From the NCBI RefSeq assembly GCF_003325375.1, contig NZ_CP030862.1, positions 2,421,501 through 2,485,500 on the forward strand: a stretch of 64,000 bases of DNA. The letters run 5' to 3'. Positions within the stretch are counted from its first letter, which is position 1. Every line of letters begins with the position of its first letter. This document shows, one piece after another, positions 9,022-17,290 of the stretch. The translations under genes were made by a program, and so were the position numbers. A model generated the notes under the pieces. It searched no databases. It was not told where the DNA came from and saw only the letters and a program-made list of their open reading frames with translations. Source of the stretch: Streptomyces globosus (GTDB lineage Bacteria; Actinomycetota; Actinomycetes; Streptomycetales; Streptomycetaceae).

Positions 9022-9440
9022 ACGAGCTCACCGTCCTCCTCGTCGAGCAGGTAGTTGTCGCCGCGGGTGAGCCCGATCAGCGAGTCGAAGCCCGTGGTGA
9101 CGACGCGTTCGAGGTTCGCCGAGTTCCTCGCCAGCGCCGCGACCTGATCGACGAGCTCATTGAGCCGCGCGATCTCCAGGGTCGGCAGGTCATAGTCGAG
9201 GTTCTCGCGCCGGATCTTCTCGACCACCGCCTCGGCCACGTACTCGCTCACCGAGGAGAACCCGCGCTTGTCGGCCCAGTACTCCGCGCGCTGCTTCTCG
9301 TCCGAGCTCAGCCGGACGAACATGCCCTGGCGGCCACCGCTGCTGCCCTGTGTCCCGCCCGAGGGCTTTTTCCTCGCGCCGCGCAGAGGTTGCGTCGTCT
9401 TGTCCAACTCGTGTGCGGCAGTCATCTGCGGCTTCTCCAT
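9018..9440 (-). CDS. MobC-like relaxosome accessory protein
   Basis: 140 aa from ATG 9440; an in-frame ATG at 9494 would add 18 residues. The core MFVRLSSDEKQRAEYWADK followed by GFSSVSEYVAEAVVE fits the ribbon-helix-helix DNA-binding start of MobC-type proteins. The later LNELVDQVAALARNSANLER with GFDSLIGL fits the typical MobC C-terminal helix that meets the relaxase. Such proteins bind oriT and help the relaxase nick. It heads the coupled run 9018-7921-7637-6990. The relaxase itself lies 50 kb away in this window, at 60602-62878. Confidence 0.75.
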   Translation of the reverse strand: MEKPQMTAAHELDKTTQPLRGARKKPSGGTQGSSGGRQGMFVRLSSDEKQRAEYWADKRGFSSVSEYVAEAVVEKIRRENLDYDLPTLEIARLNELVDQVAALARNSANLERVVTTGFDSLIGLTRGDNYLLDEEDGELV

Positions 9441-9520
9441 GCCTTGCCTCGCCAATCCGTGAAGTCGCCCTATCGGCGCTGGTGGATAAGACATCTGCCA
9501 CTCTTTTGGTTTCAGGTGGG

Positions 9521-9533
9521 CCAGTCTGATTGG
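9521..9533. promoter_or_regulatory. Operator-like 13-bp element upstream of the MobC-like gene
   Basis: CCAGTCTGATTGG, an imperfect palindrome (CCAGTC-T-GATTGG), occurs here. It recurs exactly at 10408-10420 upstream of the lipoprotein gene, and a related GAGTCTGACTGG lies at 6608-6619. Confidence 0.4.
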
Positions 9534-9540
9534 TACCCGC

Positions 9541-10377
9541 TCAGGGTTCGGACTGGGGAGTCGGCGTCGCGTTCGCCGTGCAGTCGACAAGCTCCTGGGT
9601 GAACCTCGGGGATTGCCAGATCGCCTTGTCTTTGTCGTTCGGCACGTGGTCGACGATCGACCCGGTGCCGAGCGGCGCACCACCGGCGAGGAAGTGCAGC
9701 GTCTCCTGGCTGAAGCCTGCCTTGTACACCGAGGTCGCCAGGCACTGGCCGGCCGCCGCGTAGGTCTTCTTCTGGCTCTCGTCACGGGCGTAGGAGGAGA
9801 ACATCGAGACCAGGCCCTTGGTGAGCTCGATGGAAGAGCTGACCGGCTGATTCGCGCGGACTGGGTAGGCGGGCGTCGGGTTCGGCGTGCCCACCACTGG
9901 CTTCGCGGCTGCCTCCGGCGGCGTGTAGCTCTGGGCCTTGGGGCTACCGCTGTTCGGAAGCACGGCCTCGCTGACGCATCCGTCGAAGGCCTCGCGCAGC
10001 GACCGCGAGGCCAGCAGAGCGGCGTCGTCCTCGCTCACCTTGCTCAGTCCGCCGATGACCGTGCCCATGTCGTCGCTGTCGGCCTTGATGATGTAGGCCA
10101 GCGCCTTCTCCGACACTCCCGCCTTCCGCACCGCGCTACCCAGGCAAGCTCCGCTGTTCTTTCCGGAGCTTCCGGCGCCCTGGAAGGCGAGCTTGTCCAG
10201 CGCCTTGCCGAGAGCCGTGTCGGCGACCTGGGCGGTGCTCGCGGTCGGGCTTGGTACAAGCGACGGCTGCGCCTCCTTGGCCGTTCCGCCGTTGCCGCTG
10301 GAGCACCCGGCGAGCACAGCGCCCGCAGCCAGCACCGCAGTGGAGAGTCCAACCTTCCTCGTCCTCCAGGTCCTCAT
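9541..10377 (-). CDS. Lipoprotein with two related Cys-paired domains
   Basis: 278 aa with a lipoprotein signal peptide: basic start, hydrophobic stretch, lipobox LAGC with Cys near residue 25. The mature part seems to contain two copies of one unit: GACLGSAVRKAGVSEKALAYI ending at DGCVSE, and GQCLATSVYKAGFSQETLHFL ending at LVDCTA. Each has two cysteines about 60 residues apart that could form a disulphide. It is exported and membrane-anchored, next to the conjugation genes, so a surface role in mating (for example entry exclusion or channel assembly) is possible but not shown. The family is not recognised. Confidence 0.75.
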   Translation of the reverse strand: MRTWRTRKVGLSTAVLAAGAVLAGCSSGNGGTAKEAQPSLVPSPTASTAQVADTALGKALDKLAFQGAGSSGKNSGACLGSAVRKAGVSEKALAYIIKADSDDMGTVIGGLSKVSEDDAALLASRSLREAFDGCVSEAVLPNSGSPKAQSYTPPEAAAKPVVGTPNPTPAYPVRANQPVSSSIELTKGLVSMFSSYARDESQKKTYAAAGQCLATSVYKAGFSQETLHFLAGGAPLGTGSIVDHVPNDKDKAIWQSPRFTQELVDCTANATPTPQSEP

Positions 10378-10407
10378 CTCTTCTCGCCTCGCATCCCCTG
10401 TTGCCGA

Positions 10408-10465
10408 CCAGTCTGATTGGATCCACTGGTCTCTGAGGGTATCTTATTCGAGTGACCATTCAATC
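10408..10465 (-). promoter_or_regulatory. Promoter/operator region of the lipoprotein gene
   Basis: It contains the second CCAGTCTGATTGG copy (10408-10420) and, on the minus strand, TAAGAT as -10. On the plus strand it reads TATCTTATTCGAGT..CCATTC, closely matching the element at 6550-6569 ahead of the PrgI-like gene. Confidence 0.4.
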
Positions 10466-10935
10466 GTGGTCTGTGGTGAGTCGGAATGTCGCGCGATAGG
10501 GGTTGTAGAGGCTGCACAGAGCGGGACTCGGTTGCGCAGAGTGGCTGCGGGCCCGTCTGGCGCTTGGGGATCAACAGAGTTGATCCGGAGGGCTCTGCGA
10601 AAGCAAGGCGCAGCCTGGTGCAAGGAACGGCCGTGCCTCGCAGTCCAGATCGCCTCGACCTGCTGCGGTCGGCTCCCTGGGAGAGCGCCGGGCAATGCAC
10701 GGCGCGCACCACCCAGACCTTGGCGTTGCCTGGGGTGCGACCCGCCAGGGCGCAGCAAGCGCCGGCCCCAACCGGTCAGCACCGAGGCTGTGAACCCATC
10801 CCGGTGGTGAGTTGCCACCACCGCGAACCGCAAGGTCCACGAGGCACCCGAGGACCTCACATTCGACACGAGCGCAGATGCCGCCGCCGGCGTCTTCCGC
10901 ACCGCCAACACCACCACGACGGACGGAGACACGAC
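10466..10935. other. Region without a convincing gene
   Basis: It holds one palindrome (GATCAACAGAGTTGATCC, 10569-10586) and a short hairpin near 10802. From 10811 one frame has strongly coding third positions (VATTANRKVHEAPEDLTF) but no start codon, and a stop lies directly before it. It is probably the remnant of a gene once fused or coupled to the next one. Confidence 0.4.
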
Positions 10936-11220
10936 ATGGTGCTCGCGATCGGCGCGCTGCTCGGCTGCGTGGCCACTCTGCTCGCCCTCGCCATCCGGCG
11001 CAGCCTGATCCGGACGCCGCACTGCGGGTGGTGCGCGACCGCCTCGAACTGGCCCACCTCCCAGCACGACGCCCTGCTCTGCCGCGGCTACGTCCAGGAC
11101 CGCCGCCGCGAACGGCTGCGCGACATCAGGCACGGCCGTCCCGTCGAGGAGCCGAACCCGTGGGGCGAGGCGTACCTACTCGACGAAGAGATCGCCCAGC
11201 GAACGAAAGCCGACGCATGA
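10936..11220 (+). CDS. Small membrane-anchored Cys-containing protein
   Basis: 94 aa from ATG 10936, with GGAG eight bases upstream. An N-terminal membrane segment (VLAIGALLGCVATLLALAI) is followed by a soluble part with CGWC and a later single Cys, then WGEAYLLDEEI. Codon third positions are strongly GC. The CxxC plus a third Cys may bind a metal or form a disulphide. The family is not recognised. Its stop overlaps a possible 32-codon frame (11217-11315). Confidence 0.6.
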   Translation: MVLAIGALLGCVATLLALAIRRSLIRTPHCGWCATASNWPTSQHDALLCRGYVQDRRRERLRDIRHGRPVEEPNPWGEAYLLDEEIAQRTKADA

Positions 11221-11315
11221 GTGCCGCGACCACCTCGGCCGCCGCCGGTTTCGCCCAGGCGCTCCCGGGCCGGCCGCCGCATACCCGACCGACCCGGAAG
11301 GCACAGCACCCGTGA

Positions 11316-11594
11316 TCGCCAACGTCACCGCCCCGGCGACAGGCGAGCAGCACCGGTCCCGATCGACCCCGGCCGGCCCGGCTGGGTGAACGCCCTGGTT
11401 CGGGGCGGGCGGGACACCTGCCGCGCCGCCCGGTGCCGCGGCGCTCTTTCACCCTGATCCGCCGGCCCGGTGTCATGCCGTCTGTCATTCCTCGTCTTCG
11501 CAATGGCCCTGGTGTTCCGGTTCATCACCGCAACGCTCCGCGGGGTCGAGATCACGGATCTCGGACACGTACAAGTCTTCAAGCCGTGAACGTC
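11316..11594. other. Gene-free stretch
   Basis: No frame here has a ribosome site, coding-like third positions over a useful length, or a recognisable motif. Confidence 0.4.
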
Positions 11595-12062
11595 TGCGGG
11601 ATGGTGACGGCTGCCGGGAGCTGTGGCTCTTGTCCGCCGGCCCGGCGGACCTTGACGGTGTCCATGACCTTCTCGAAGAGGGTTCAGTCGGCGTTGCCGC
11701 CGGTGAAGACGAAGCCGAGAGGCCGGCCGCGGCCGTCGCAGGGCAGGTGGACTTTCGTGGTCAGTGCGCCTGGGGAGCGTCCAAGGGCGTGATCACGCAT
11801 TTCGTCGCGCCGCCCTGCCCCTCTTCACGGGCGCCCACGGCATGCTGGTGGGCCCGCGGGACCGTGGAGTCGACCGACACCAGCCAGCCGTCACCGATCG
11901 CGTCCCTCATGGCCTGGGCGGGCGGCATTCGCGTGAACGTCCGGTCCAGCACCCACCTGCGGAAACGGGTGTAGATGGTCCTCCAGGGCGCGTACCGTGC
12001 CGACACGTCGCGCCGACCCCCTCCGCGGCTTCCACACGATTTCGTTCAGCACCCGCCGGCCG
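11595..12062 (-). pseudogene. IS5-family transposase remnant
   Basis: Minus-strand reading gives YAPWRTIYTRFRRWVLD, DGWLVSVDSTVPRAHQHAVG and then, in another frame, TTKVHLPCDGRGRPLGFVFT. These are familiar blocks of IS5-group DDE transposases, with the first catalytic Asp in VDST. The N terminus is missing, at least one frameshift separates the blocks, and a stop follows GGNAD. The element is not functional, and I find no clear terminal repeats. Confidence 0.8.
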
Positions 12063-12095
12063 TCCAACCCCGTTGCCGGGCTGGGGGGCGTCGCG

Positions 12096-12460
12096 CCGTG
12101 GTCTGGTCGGGAGCGGTCGGTTGCTCGCGAGGAGCGTGATTTTGATCGGCGAAGCCGATCCGGAGTTCGGAGTGACGAGGTATTCGGTCAGCGTAGCTGT
12201 CCCGGAACTCGTCGGGTCTTGATGACGTGCCGTTCCGACATGATCCCGCATCAGCACCCTTAGACGGTAGGCCTTGGCGCAGGAGCCAGAGGACATCACG
12301 CCGTGGTCTGGCCGGGAGCGGCCGGATTGCTCGGCGAAGAACGCGAGGTCGATCGGCGAAGCCGATCCGGGGCTCGGAATGACGGCGCATTCGATCAGCG
12401 CAGCTGATTCGGGTGAAGCACTGGAAGAGAAGATCATCTGATCGGCGAAGCCGATCCGGA
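12096..12460. repeat. Imperfect direct repeats carrying GATCGGC-type palindromes
   Basis: Unit A (about 12096-12203) and unit B (about 12301-12411) share CCGTGGTCTGG, GGGAGCGG, the palindrome GATCGGCGAAGCCGATCC, and then a second, looser palindrome. They lie about 205 bp apart. A partial third unit at 12421-12460 keeps only the main palindrome. No gene is seen between 12062 and 12860. Confidence 0.7.
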
Positions 12461-12860
12461 TGGGGACATGGCGGACAACTCAATCTCAGCCCGATCAGCC
12501 AACTGCGCTCGGACGACGTCGTCGATCCGGGCGCTTTGCTGTATCCGATGAGAAAAACTCAGGCCGAACGCTCCGAACAACGGACAGCGGGGCCAATCGT
12601 CGGCGCGGCCCAGACAGTTCTCGGCCAGAACCTGGCAGCAGTCGGTTCGGTGAAGTTCGAGGCCCTGTACGGCCGCGGGTGCGCATTTCGAAGCCGTCGG
12701 ATTCGGTAGCGGGCGCATGGCAAAACGGCCCGTCTGGCTTTGTGTTGCACCCATCGGGGTTGGCCGCGACCAGGCCGGATCCCGCACTTGAACCCCTTTC
12801 CCTGAACACCCATGTAACGGCAGCGCTTTGTGCTGCCCGCGCAGTAGGAGGAGAAACCTG

Positions 12861-15806
12861 ATGAATCACGAGTCCACGAAGTTGTCGGTCGCGTTCAGCG
12901 GGGCCGACAACACGAGTAAGACCACGCAGATCGGCCCGCCGGCCCGCCGGACCGGTCCGGCTGCGGCGCCCGCCGGCGCCCTGCACGACCACGACTCTTC
13001 TGCGAAGGACGCCACTACCGGCTTCCCGCCGGCCAAGCAGGTGGCCGTGATACTTCCCCGACCGGCGAGGACGGCGGGACCGTGGTCCGACAACGACCGT
13101 CTCGCCTCGGTCCTGACCGAACTTGTGGGCACCCGTGTCACGGTCGTCGAACTCCAGGACACGGACACGGACACCGATCTCCGGTCGCTGCCGGACCGTA
13201 CCGCCTTCGCCTCCGTGCTGTGGTGCCAGCTGAGGGCACTGCCCACCGCCGAGTGCAGCCGTGCCCTCCTTGACGACCAGGGAATCAGGGTGTGGACGGG
13301 CAAGGAGGCCGACGAGGGAGCCGCCTACAGCTTCGGACATCTTGCTCTGCGCGCCCACGCCGCCTGCATCGTCAACTGCCCGCCGCGCGCCAAGGCAACC
13401 GTGATCGAGACTGTCCGGCACCTCATCGAGGAGCATCACGTTCCGTTCCACGGACGTGAGCACGGACTGGTGCCCCTGACCGACGGCGACCAGCGGGCAC
13501 GGCTCCTGCTCGGAGGGAAGGACGTGTCGCTGCGCAGACTTGCTCCCGTCTTGCCGGAAGTGCATGTCGACCGTGGCCACACGCTCACCTGGACGGCGTG
13601 GCAAGACAACCGGGCAGCCGCACTCCGCGACATCCGCCGCGTCTACGGCACCTCGCCCGTGATCGTCCGCAGCTGCGCCGTTGCCGAAGACTCCTGGGAG
13701 CGCTCGGCCGCCGGCGAATACGACAGTGTGCCTGTGACCGGTGGCGGTGACACGCTTCTGGCCCAGGCGATCACCAAGGTGTTCGCCTCCTACCCGGCCC
13801 CCGACGCCGCCAACAAGGTGCTCGTCCAGCGCTTTCTGCAGCCGGTGCTCGCCGCCGCAGTGGTGACCACCCGCACAGTGTCCGGAGCGCCCTACTACGT
13901 GGCGGCGCTCGACAGCACCTCAGGGCGCACGGACACGGTCACCAGCGGCACCGGAGACCACGTCGACACCTGGTACGTCCACCGGGACAGCCTGGGGCGT
14001 GTTCTGGAGAACCCGTCCGCTCACGGCCTGCCGGACTTCGCCGCCCGCGTTTTGGGGGCAGCGGCCCAGACGGAGGATGCGGCAGGGACGAACCGCCTCG
14101 ACACCGAACTGGCGATCACCGAAGACGGCGTGCACCTGCTGCAGGTCAGGCCGCTTGCCGCGGGGCGGGGCCGGACGACCGACGACGCCCAGATTACCGC
14201 CATCCTGTCGGCAGCCCGGCGGAGAGTCGAGGACATGAGCATCTCGGACAACCGTCTGCTCGGAGACCGGCCCGCCCTGTCCTGTATGGCGGACTGGAAC
14301 CCTGCCGAGATGCTGGGCCGGCGACCTCGCCCGCTCTCCATCTCGCTCTACCGCCACTTCATCACCGATTTGTCATGGGCACGGCAGCGAAAGGAGTACG
14401 GGTACCGCGATCTGCGTGGTGTCCCGCTCATGCACACCCTGGCCGGACACCCCTACATCGACGTGCGCGCGTCGTTGGCCTCCTTCCTGCCGGCCGACCT
14501 CAGTGAGAAGCAGGCGCGCGAGGTGCTCCAGGCACAGATCGCGCGACTGAGCCAGGACCCGGACTCGCACGACAAGATCGAATTCGAGATCGCGGCCACC
14601 TGCTGGACGCCCGATCTGAGCCAGCGCACCTCCTACCTCACACAGTCGGGAGTCGGCCAGACGACCCTCGACAACCTGCACGACCATCTCCTGCGCATCA
14701 CGCGGACCGGCATCGCCCGGCTGACGGGCGACATGAACGATCTCGCCCAGCTGGGTCTGCCGACGGAGAAGGACACCCACCCCAGTCGCCTCGAGGCCAC
14801 CCTCGAACGGACGCGCCGCGCGGGCCAGGTCTTCGCTCATCTCGCCCGCGCCGGCTTCGTAGCCGTCGACCTGCTGCGCTCGCTGCGCGAGGCGGGGCAG
14901 GCCGACCGCTACGACGACTGGATGCGTGGTCTCGGGACCGTCACCACGCACATGCAGCGCGACGCCGCCGAGGTTGCCGCAGGTCGCCTGAGCTGGGAGA
15001 CGTTCGTCGACCGGAACCGATGGATCCGACCCGGTACCTACGACCTCACGGTCCCCAGTTATGGGCAGGACCCGGAAGGCTACCTCCGCCCTCTGCTGGA
15101 CCAGGTCTACCACGTCGAACCTCTTTGCGGCGCTCCGTGGTCCCCAGAGCTCAGCCACCAGGTCTCCGGCGTACTGGAGCCCCTGGGGATCGATGCGGAC
15201 GGTGCGGAGGACTTCTTCCGCAAAGCCATAACCGCCCGCGAACACGGCAAGGCCGTCTACGCGGCATGGGTCAGCGCCTCACTGGAAACCATCGCGACGC
15301 TGGGTGGAACCGCTGGCCTGAGCCGCGACGACATCACCCACCTCACCATCGCCGACCTCCTGACCACACCCTCGGACACCTGGCCTGCGACCGTACTTCG
15401 CCGTCGGGCCATTGGGGCCGCGGAGGCGCAGGTGGAACTGCCCGAGGTCATCACCGACACCGGCGACCTGCACTGCTTCCGCCGGGGATCGGGGCGCACG
15501 AACTTCATCGGCACCGGACGCGTGGACGGACGTGTGCACGCTGCTCCCGCACCGGCCAGCCCGCCGGAGTCCGGCAGCATCATCGTCATCGAATCCGCCG
15601 ACCCCGGCTACGACTGGATCTTCGCTCACCGGCCGGGAGCACTGGTGACCGCATACGGCGGGGCCAACAGCCACATGGCCATCCGGTGCGCAGAACTCGG
15701 CATCCCGGCAGCCATCGGAGCCGGCCCCCAGTCCCATGCCGCCTGCGCCGTCGCCGACCGCCTGGTCGTCGACTGCGACGCACGCCGACTGGAGGTGATC
15801 CGGTGA
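12861..15806 (+). CDS. PEP-synthase-like glutamine kinase (phosphoramidate pathway)
   Basis: 981 aa from ATG 12861, with a strong AGGAGGAG site at 12845-12852. The N-terminal nucleotide-binding half has VIVRSCAVAEDSWERSAAGE, matching the PEP-synthase/PPDK ATP-grasp line 'RSS..ED...S.AG'. The C-terminal swivelling domain has AYGGANSHMAIRCAELGIP, where the His of the SH pair would carry the phosphate. In Campylobacter jejuni, Cj1418 has this architecture and converts ATP and L-glutamine to L-glutamine phosphate. The next two genes match Cj1417 and Cj1416, which makes glutamine kinase much more likely than PEP synthase. Its stop overlaps the next start. The substrate is inferred from gene context. 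Confidence 0.7.
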   Translation: MNHESTKLSVAFSGADNTSKTTQIGPPARRTGPAAAPAGALHDHDSSAKDATTGFPPAKQVAVILPRPARTAGPWSDNDRLASVLTELVGTRVTVVELQDTDTDTDLRSLPDRTAFASVLWCQLRALPTAECSRALLDDQGIRVWTGKEADEGAAYSFGHLALRAHAACIVNCPPRAKATVIETVRHLIEEHHVPFHGREHGLVPLTDGDQRARLLLGGKDVSLRRLAPVLPEVHVDRGHTLTWTAWQDNRAAALRDIRRVYGTSPVIVRSCAVAEDSWERSAAGEYDSVPVTGGGDTLLAQAITKVFASYPAPDAANKVLVQRFLQPVLAAAVVTTRTVSGAPYYVAALDSTSGRTDTVTSGTGDHVDTWYVHRDSLGRVLENPSAHGLPDFAARVLGAAAQTEDAAGTNRLDTELAITEDGVHLLQVRPLAAGRGRTTDDAQITAILSAARRRVEDMSISDNRLLGDRPALSCMADWNPAEMLGRRPRPLSISLYRHFITDLSWARQRKEYGYRDLRGVPLMHTLAGHPYIDVRASLASFLPADLSEKQAREVLQAQIARLSQDPDSHDKIEFEIAATCWTPDLSQRTSYLTQSGVGQTTLDNLHDHLLRITRTGIARLTGDMNDLAQLGLPTEKDTHPSRLEATLERTRRAGQVFAHLARAGFVAVDLLRSLREAGQADRYDDWMRGLGTVTTHMQRDAAEVAAGRLSWETFVDRNRWIRPGTYDLTVPSYGQDPEGYLRPLLDQVYHVEPLCGAPWSPELSHQVSGVLEPLGIDADGAEDFFRKAITAREHGKAVYAAWVSASLETIATLGGTAGLSRDDITHLTIADLLTTPSDTWPATVLRRRAIGAAEAQVELPEVITDTGDLHCFRRGSGRTNFIGTGRVDGRVHAAPAPASPPESGSIIVIESADPGYDWIFAHRPGALVTAYGGANSHMAIRCAELGIPAAIGAGPQSHAACAVADRLVVDCDARRLEVIR

Positions 15807-16465
15807 AGGAACCTGGATGGATCGCGATCACACAGCGCCACGTCCCCTACCCGCACCGATCCGAAGAAGGCGACTACCTGGACCGCCAGTGGTACGCCCT
15901 GGAAGCGGTCAGCAACCGACGCCTCCTGGCCGTACCGAACAATCTCCCCCTCGCTCAGCGCACACTGCGGGGCCTGCCCCTGGCGGCTGTGATCCTCACC
16001 GGCGGCAACGATCTGCCGTCCGTCCCGGACCCGAACGACGTGGCTCCTGAACGAGACCGCGTCGAAACGTGGCTCCTTGAGCAGGCGGAGGAACTGCGGA
16101 CACCAGTCATCGGCATCTGCCGTGGTGCTCAATCCATCGCCCACCGCTTCGGTGCCCGGCTCGTGGACGGACAGCACGGCCACTCCGGTACCCGCCACCA
16201 CGTCCGAAGCACAGGTGACGCCCCCTGGCCGTGGCCCGAGCAGTTCACTGTCGCCTCCCACCACCGCTGGGCCATCCCAGCCGATGGTCTGCCCGAACAA
16301 CTGCGCCCCCTCGCCCTGGCGGAGGACGACACCGTCGAGGCGTTCGCCCACCGTGACCTGCCCTGGTGGGGACTGATGTGGCACCCCGAGCGAGAGTTTC
16401 CCGCAGGTCCCGCCGCTGATGCCCTCACCTTCATCCTCAACCACTCCACGAATCCGTCCCACTGA
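15803..16465 (+). CDS. Class I glutamine amidotransferase-like hydrolase (gamma-glutamyl-CDP-amidate hydrolase type)
   Basis: 220 aa; the GTG start at 15803 overlaps the upstream stop as GTGA. The nucleophile elbow is VIGICRGAQSIAHRFGA with the catalytic Cys, and the His-Glu pair is in MWHPERE near the C terminus, so the class I amidotransferase triad is complete. TGGNDLPS near residue 65 forms the oxyanion side. The closest functional model by neighbourhood is Cj1417, which removes glutamate from CDP-L-glutamine to release cytidine diphosphoramidate. A PuuD-type gamma-glutamyl hydrolase is the alternative if the substrate differs. Confidence 0.75.
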   Translation: MKEPGWIAITQRHVPYPHRSEEGDYLDRQWYALEAVSNRRLLAVPNNLPLAQRTLRGLPLAAVILTGGNDLPSVPDPNDVAPERDRVETWLLEQAEELRTPVIGICRGAQSIAHRFGARLVDGQHGHSGTRHHVRSTGDAPWPWPEQFTVASHHRWAIPADGLPEQLRPLALAEDDTVEAFAHRDLPWWGLMWHPEREFPAGPAADALTFILNHSTNPSH

Positions 16466-16489
16466 TCCCAGACAAAGGAGCACCCGCAC

Positions 16490-17290
16490 ATGCGCACCAT
16501 CATCCTCGCGGCCGGCCGCGGTTCACGTCTCGGTCCGCTCACCGACCAGCGCCCCAAATCCCTCGTGCCGCTGGCCGGAATCCCCCTGCTGACCCGGCTT
16601 CTCAACGCCCTCCGTACCGCGGGGCTGAGTGACATCACCATCGTCACCGGCTACCAGTCGGACCTCATCAACAAGGCTGCTCCCGGCTGCCGGACCCTGC
16701 ACAGCCCCCGGTGGGCCCACACCAACATGGCCGCCAGCCTCCTGGTGGCCGCAGACGCGGGCCTGCTGGAGGACGGCGCTGTCATCTCCTACAGCGACAT
16801 CGTTGTTGAGCCTCGCGTCGTGACCACTCTGCTGAGCGCCCCGCGCGCTCCGCTGACCCTGCCAGTCAACACCGCCTGGCTCGATGTGTGGAGCGAGCGC
16901 ATGGCGGATCCCCTTGCCGACGCGGAACGCCTCATCCTCGACGCCAACGGAAGGTTGCTGGACATCGGCGGCGCCCCTCGTGGCCTGCACGAGGTGCATG
17001 CGCAGTTCATGGGACTCCTGCGTCTGGACCCGGACGGCGCCCGACAGCTCATCTCCTTCTACCGCGACGCCCTCGACGCCGACAGTGCAGCCGAGCACTG
17101 GGACACCACCACTCTCCTCAGCGCCTGGCTGAACGCCGGCGGAACAGCTCACACCGTGCCTGTCCGCGGCGGCTGGCTGGAGGTCGACACCCCCGAGGAC
17201 AAGGACCGCTACGAGGAACTGCACCGCCTTGGGCGCCTGGCCGCCATCTGCGCACTCGACACCACCGAAAAGGACGGCGACAACCGATGA
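16490..17290 (+). CDS. Nucleotidyltransferase, CTP:phosphoglutamine cytidylyltransferase type
   Basis: 266 aa from ATG 16490, with AAAGGAG upstream. The N terminus IILAAGRGSRLGPLTDQRPK is the nucleotide-binding signature of sugar-nucleotide/CTP transferases. DIVVEPRVV and GGWLEVDTPEDKDRY hold the metal-binding aspartates. Cj1416 of Campylobacter belongs to this superfamily and couples CTP to L-glutamine phosphate. Position after a kinase-like and a glutamine-hydrolase-like gene supports the same step here. The stop overlaps the following Mur-ligase start. Confidence 0.75.
   Translation: MRTIILAAGRGSRLGPLTDQRPKSLVPLAGIPLLTRLLNALRTAGLSDITIVTGYQSDLINKAAPGCRTLHSPRWAHTNMAASLLVAADAGLLEDGAVISYSDIVVEPRVVTTLLSAPRAPLTLPVNTAWLDVWSERMADPLADAERLILDANGRLLDIGGAPRGLHEVHAQFMGLLRLDPDGARQLISFYRDALDADSAAEHWDTTTLLSAWLNAGGTAHTVPVRGGWLEVDTPEDKDRYEELHRLGRLAAICALDTTEKDGDNR

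Noticed and set aside
10466-10935. Possible gene in the frame reading VATTANRKVHEAPEDLTF from 10811
   Set aside because: Third positions look coding, but there is no start codon and a stop lies directly before it; reported only as a remnant.
12861-15806. Plain phosphoenolpyruvate synthase
   Set aside because: Domain order would fit, but the next two genes are those of the phosphoramidate pathway, where this fold acts as glutamine kinase.
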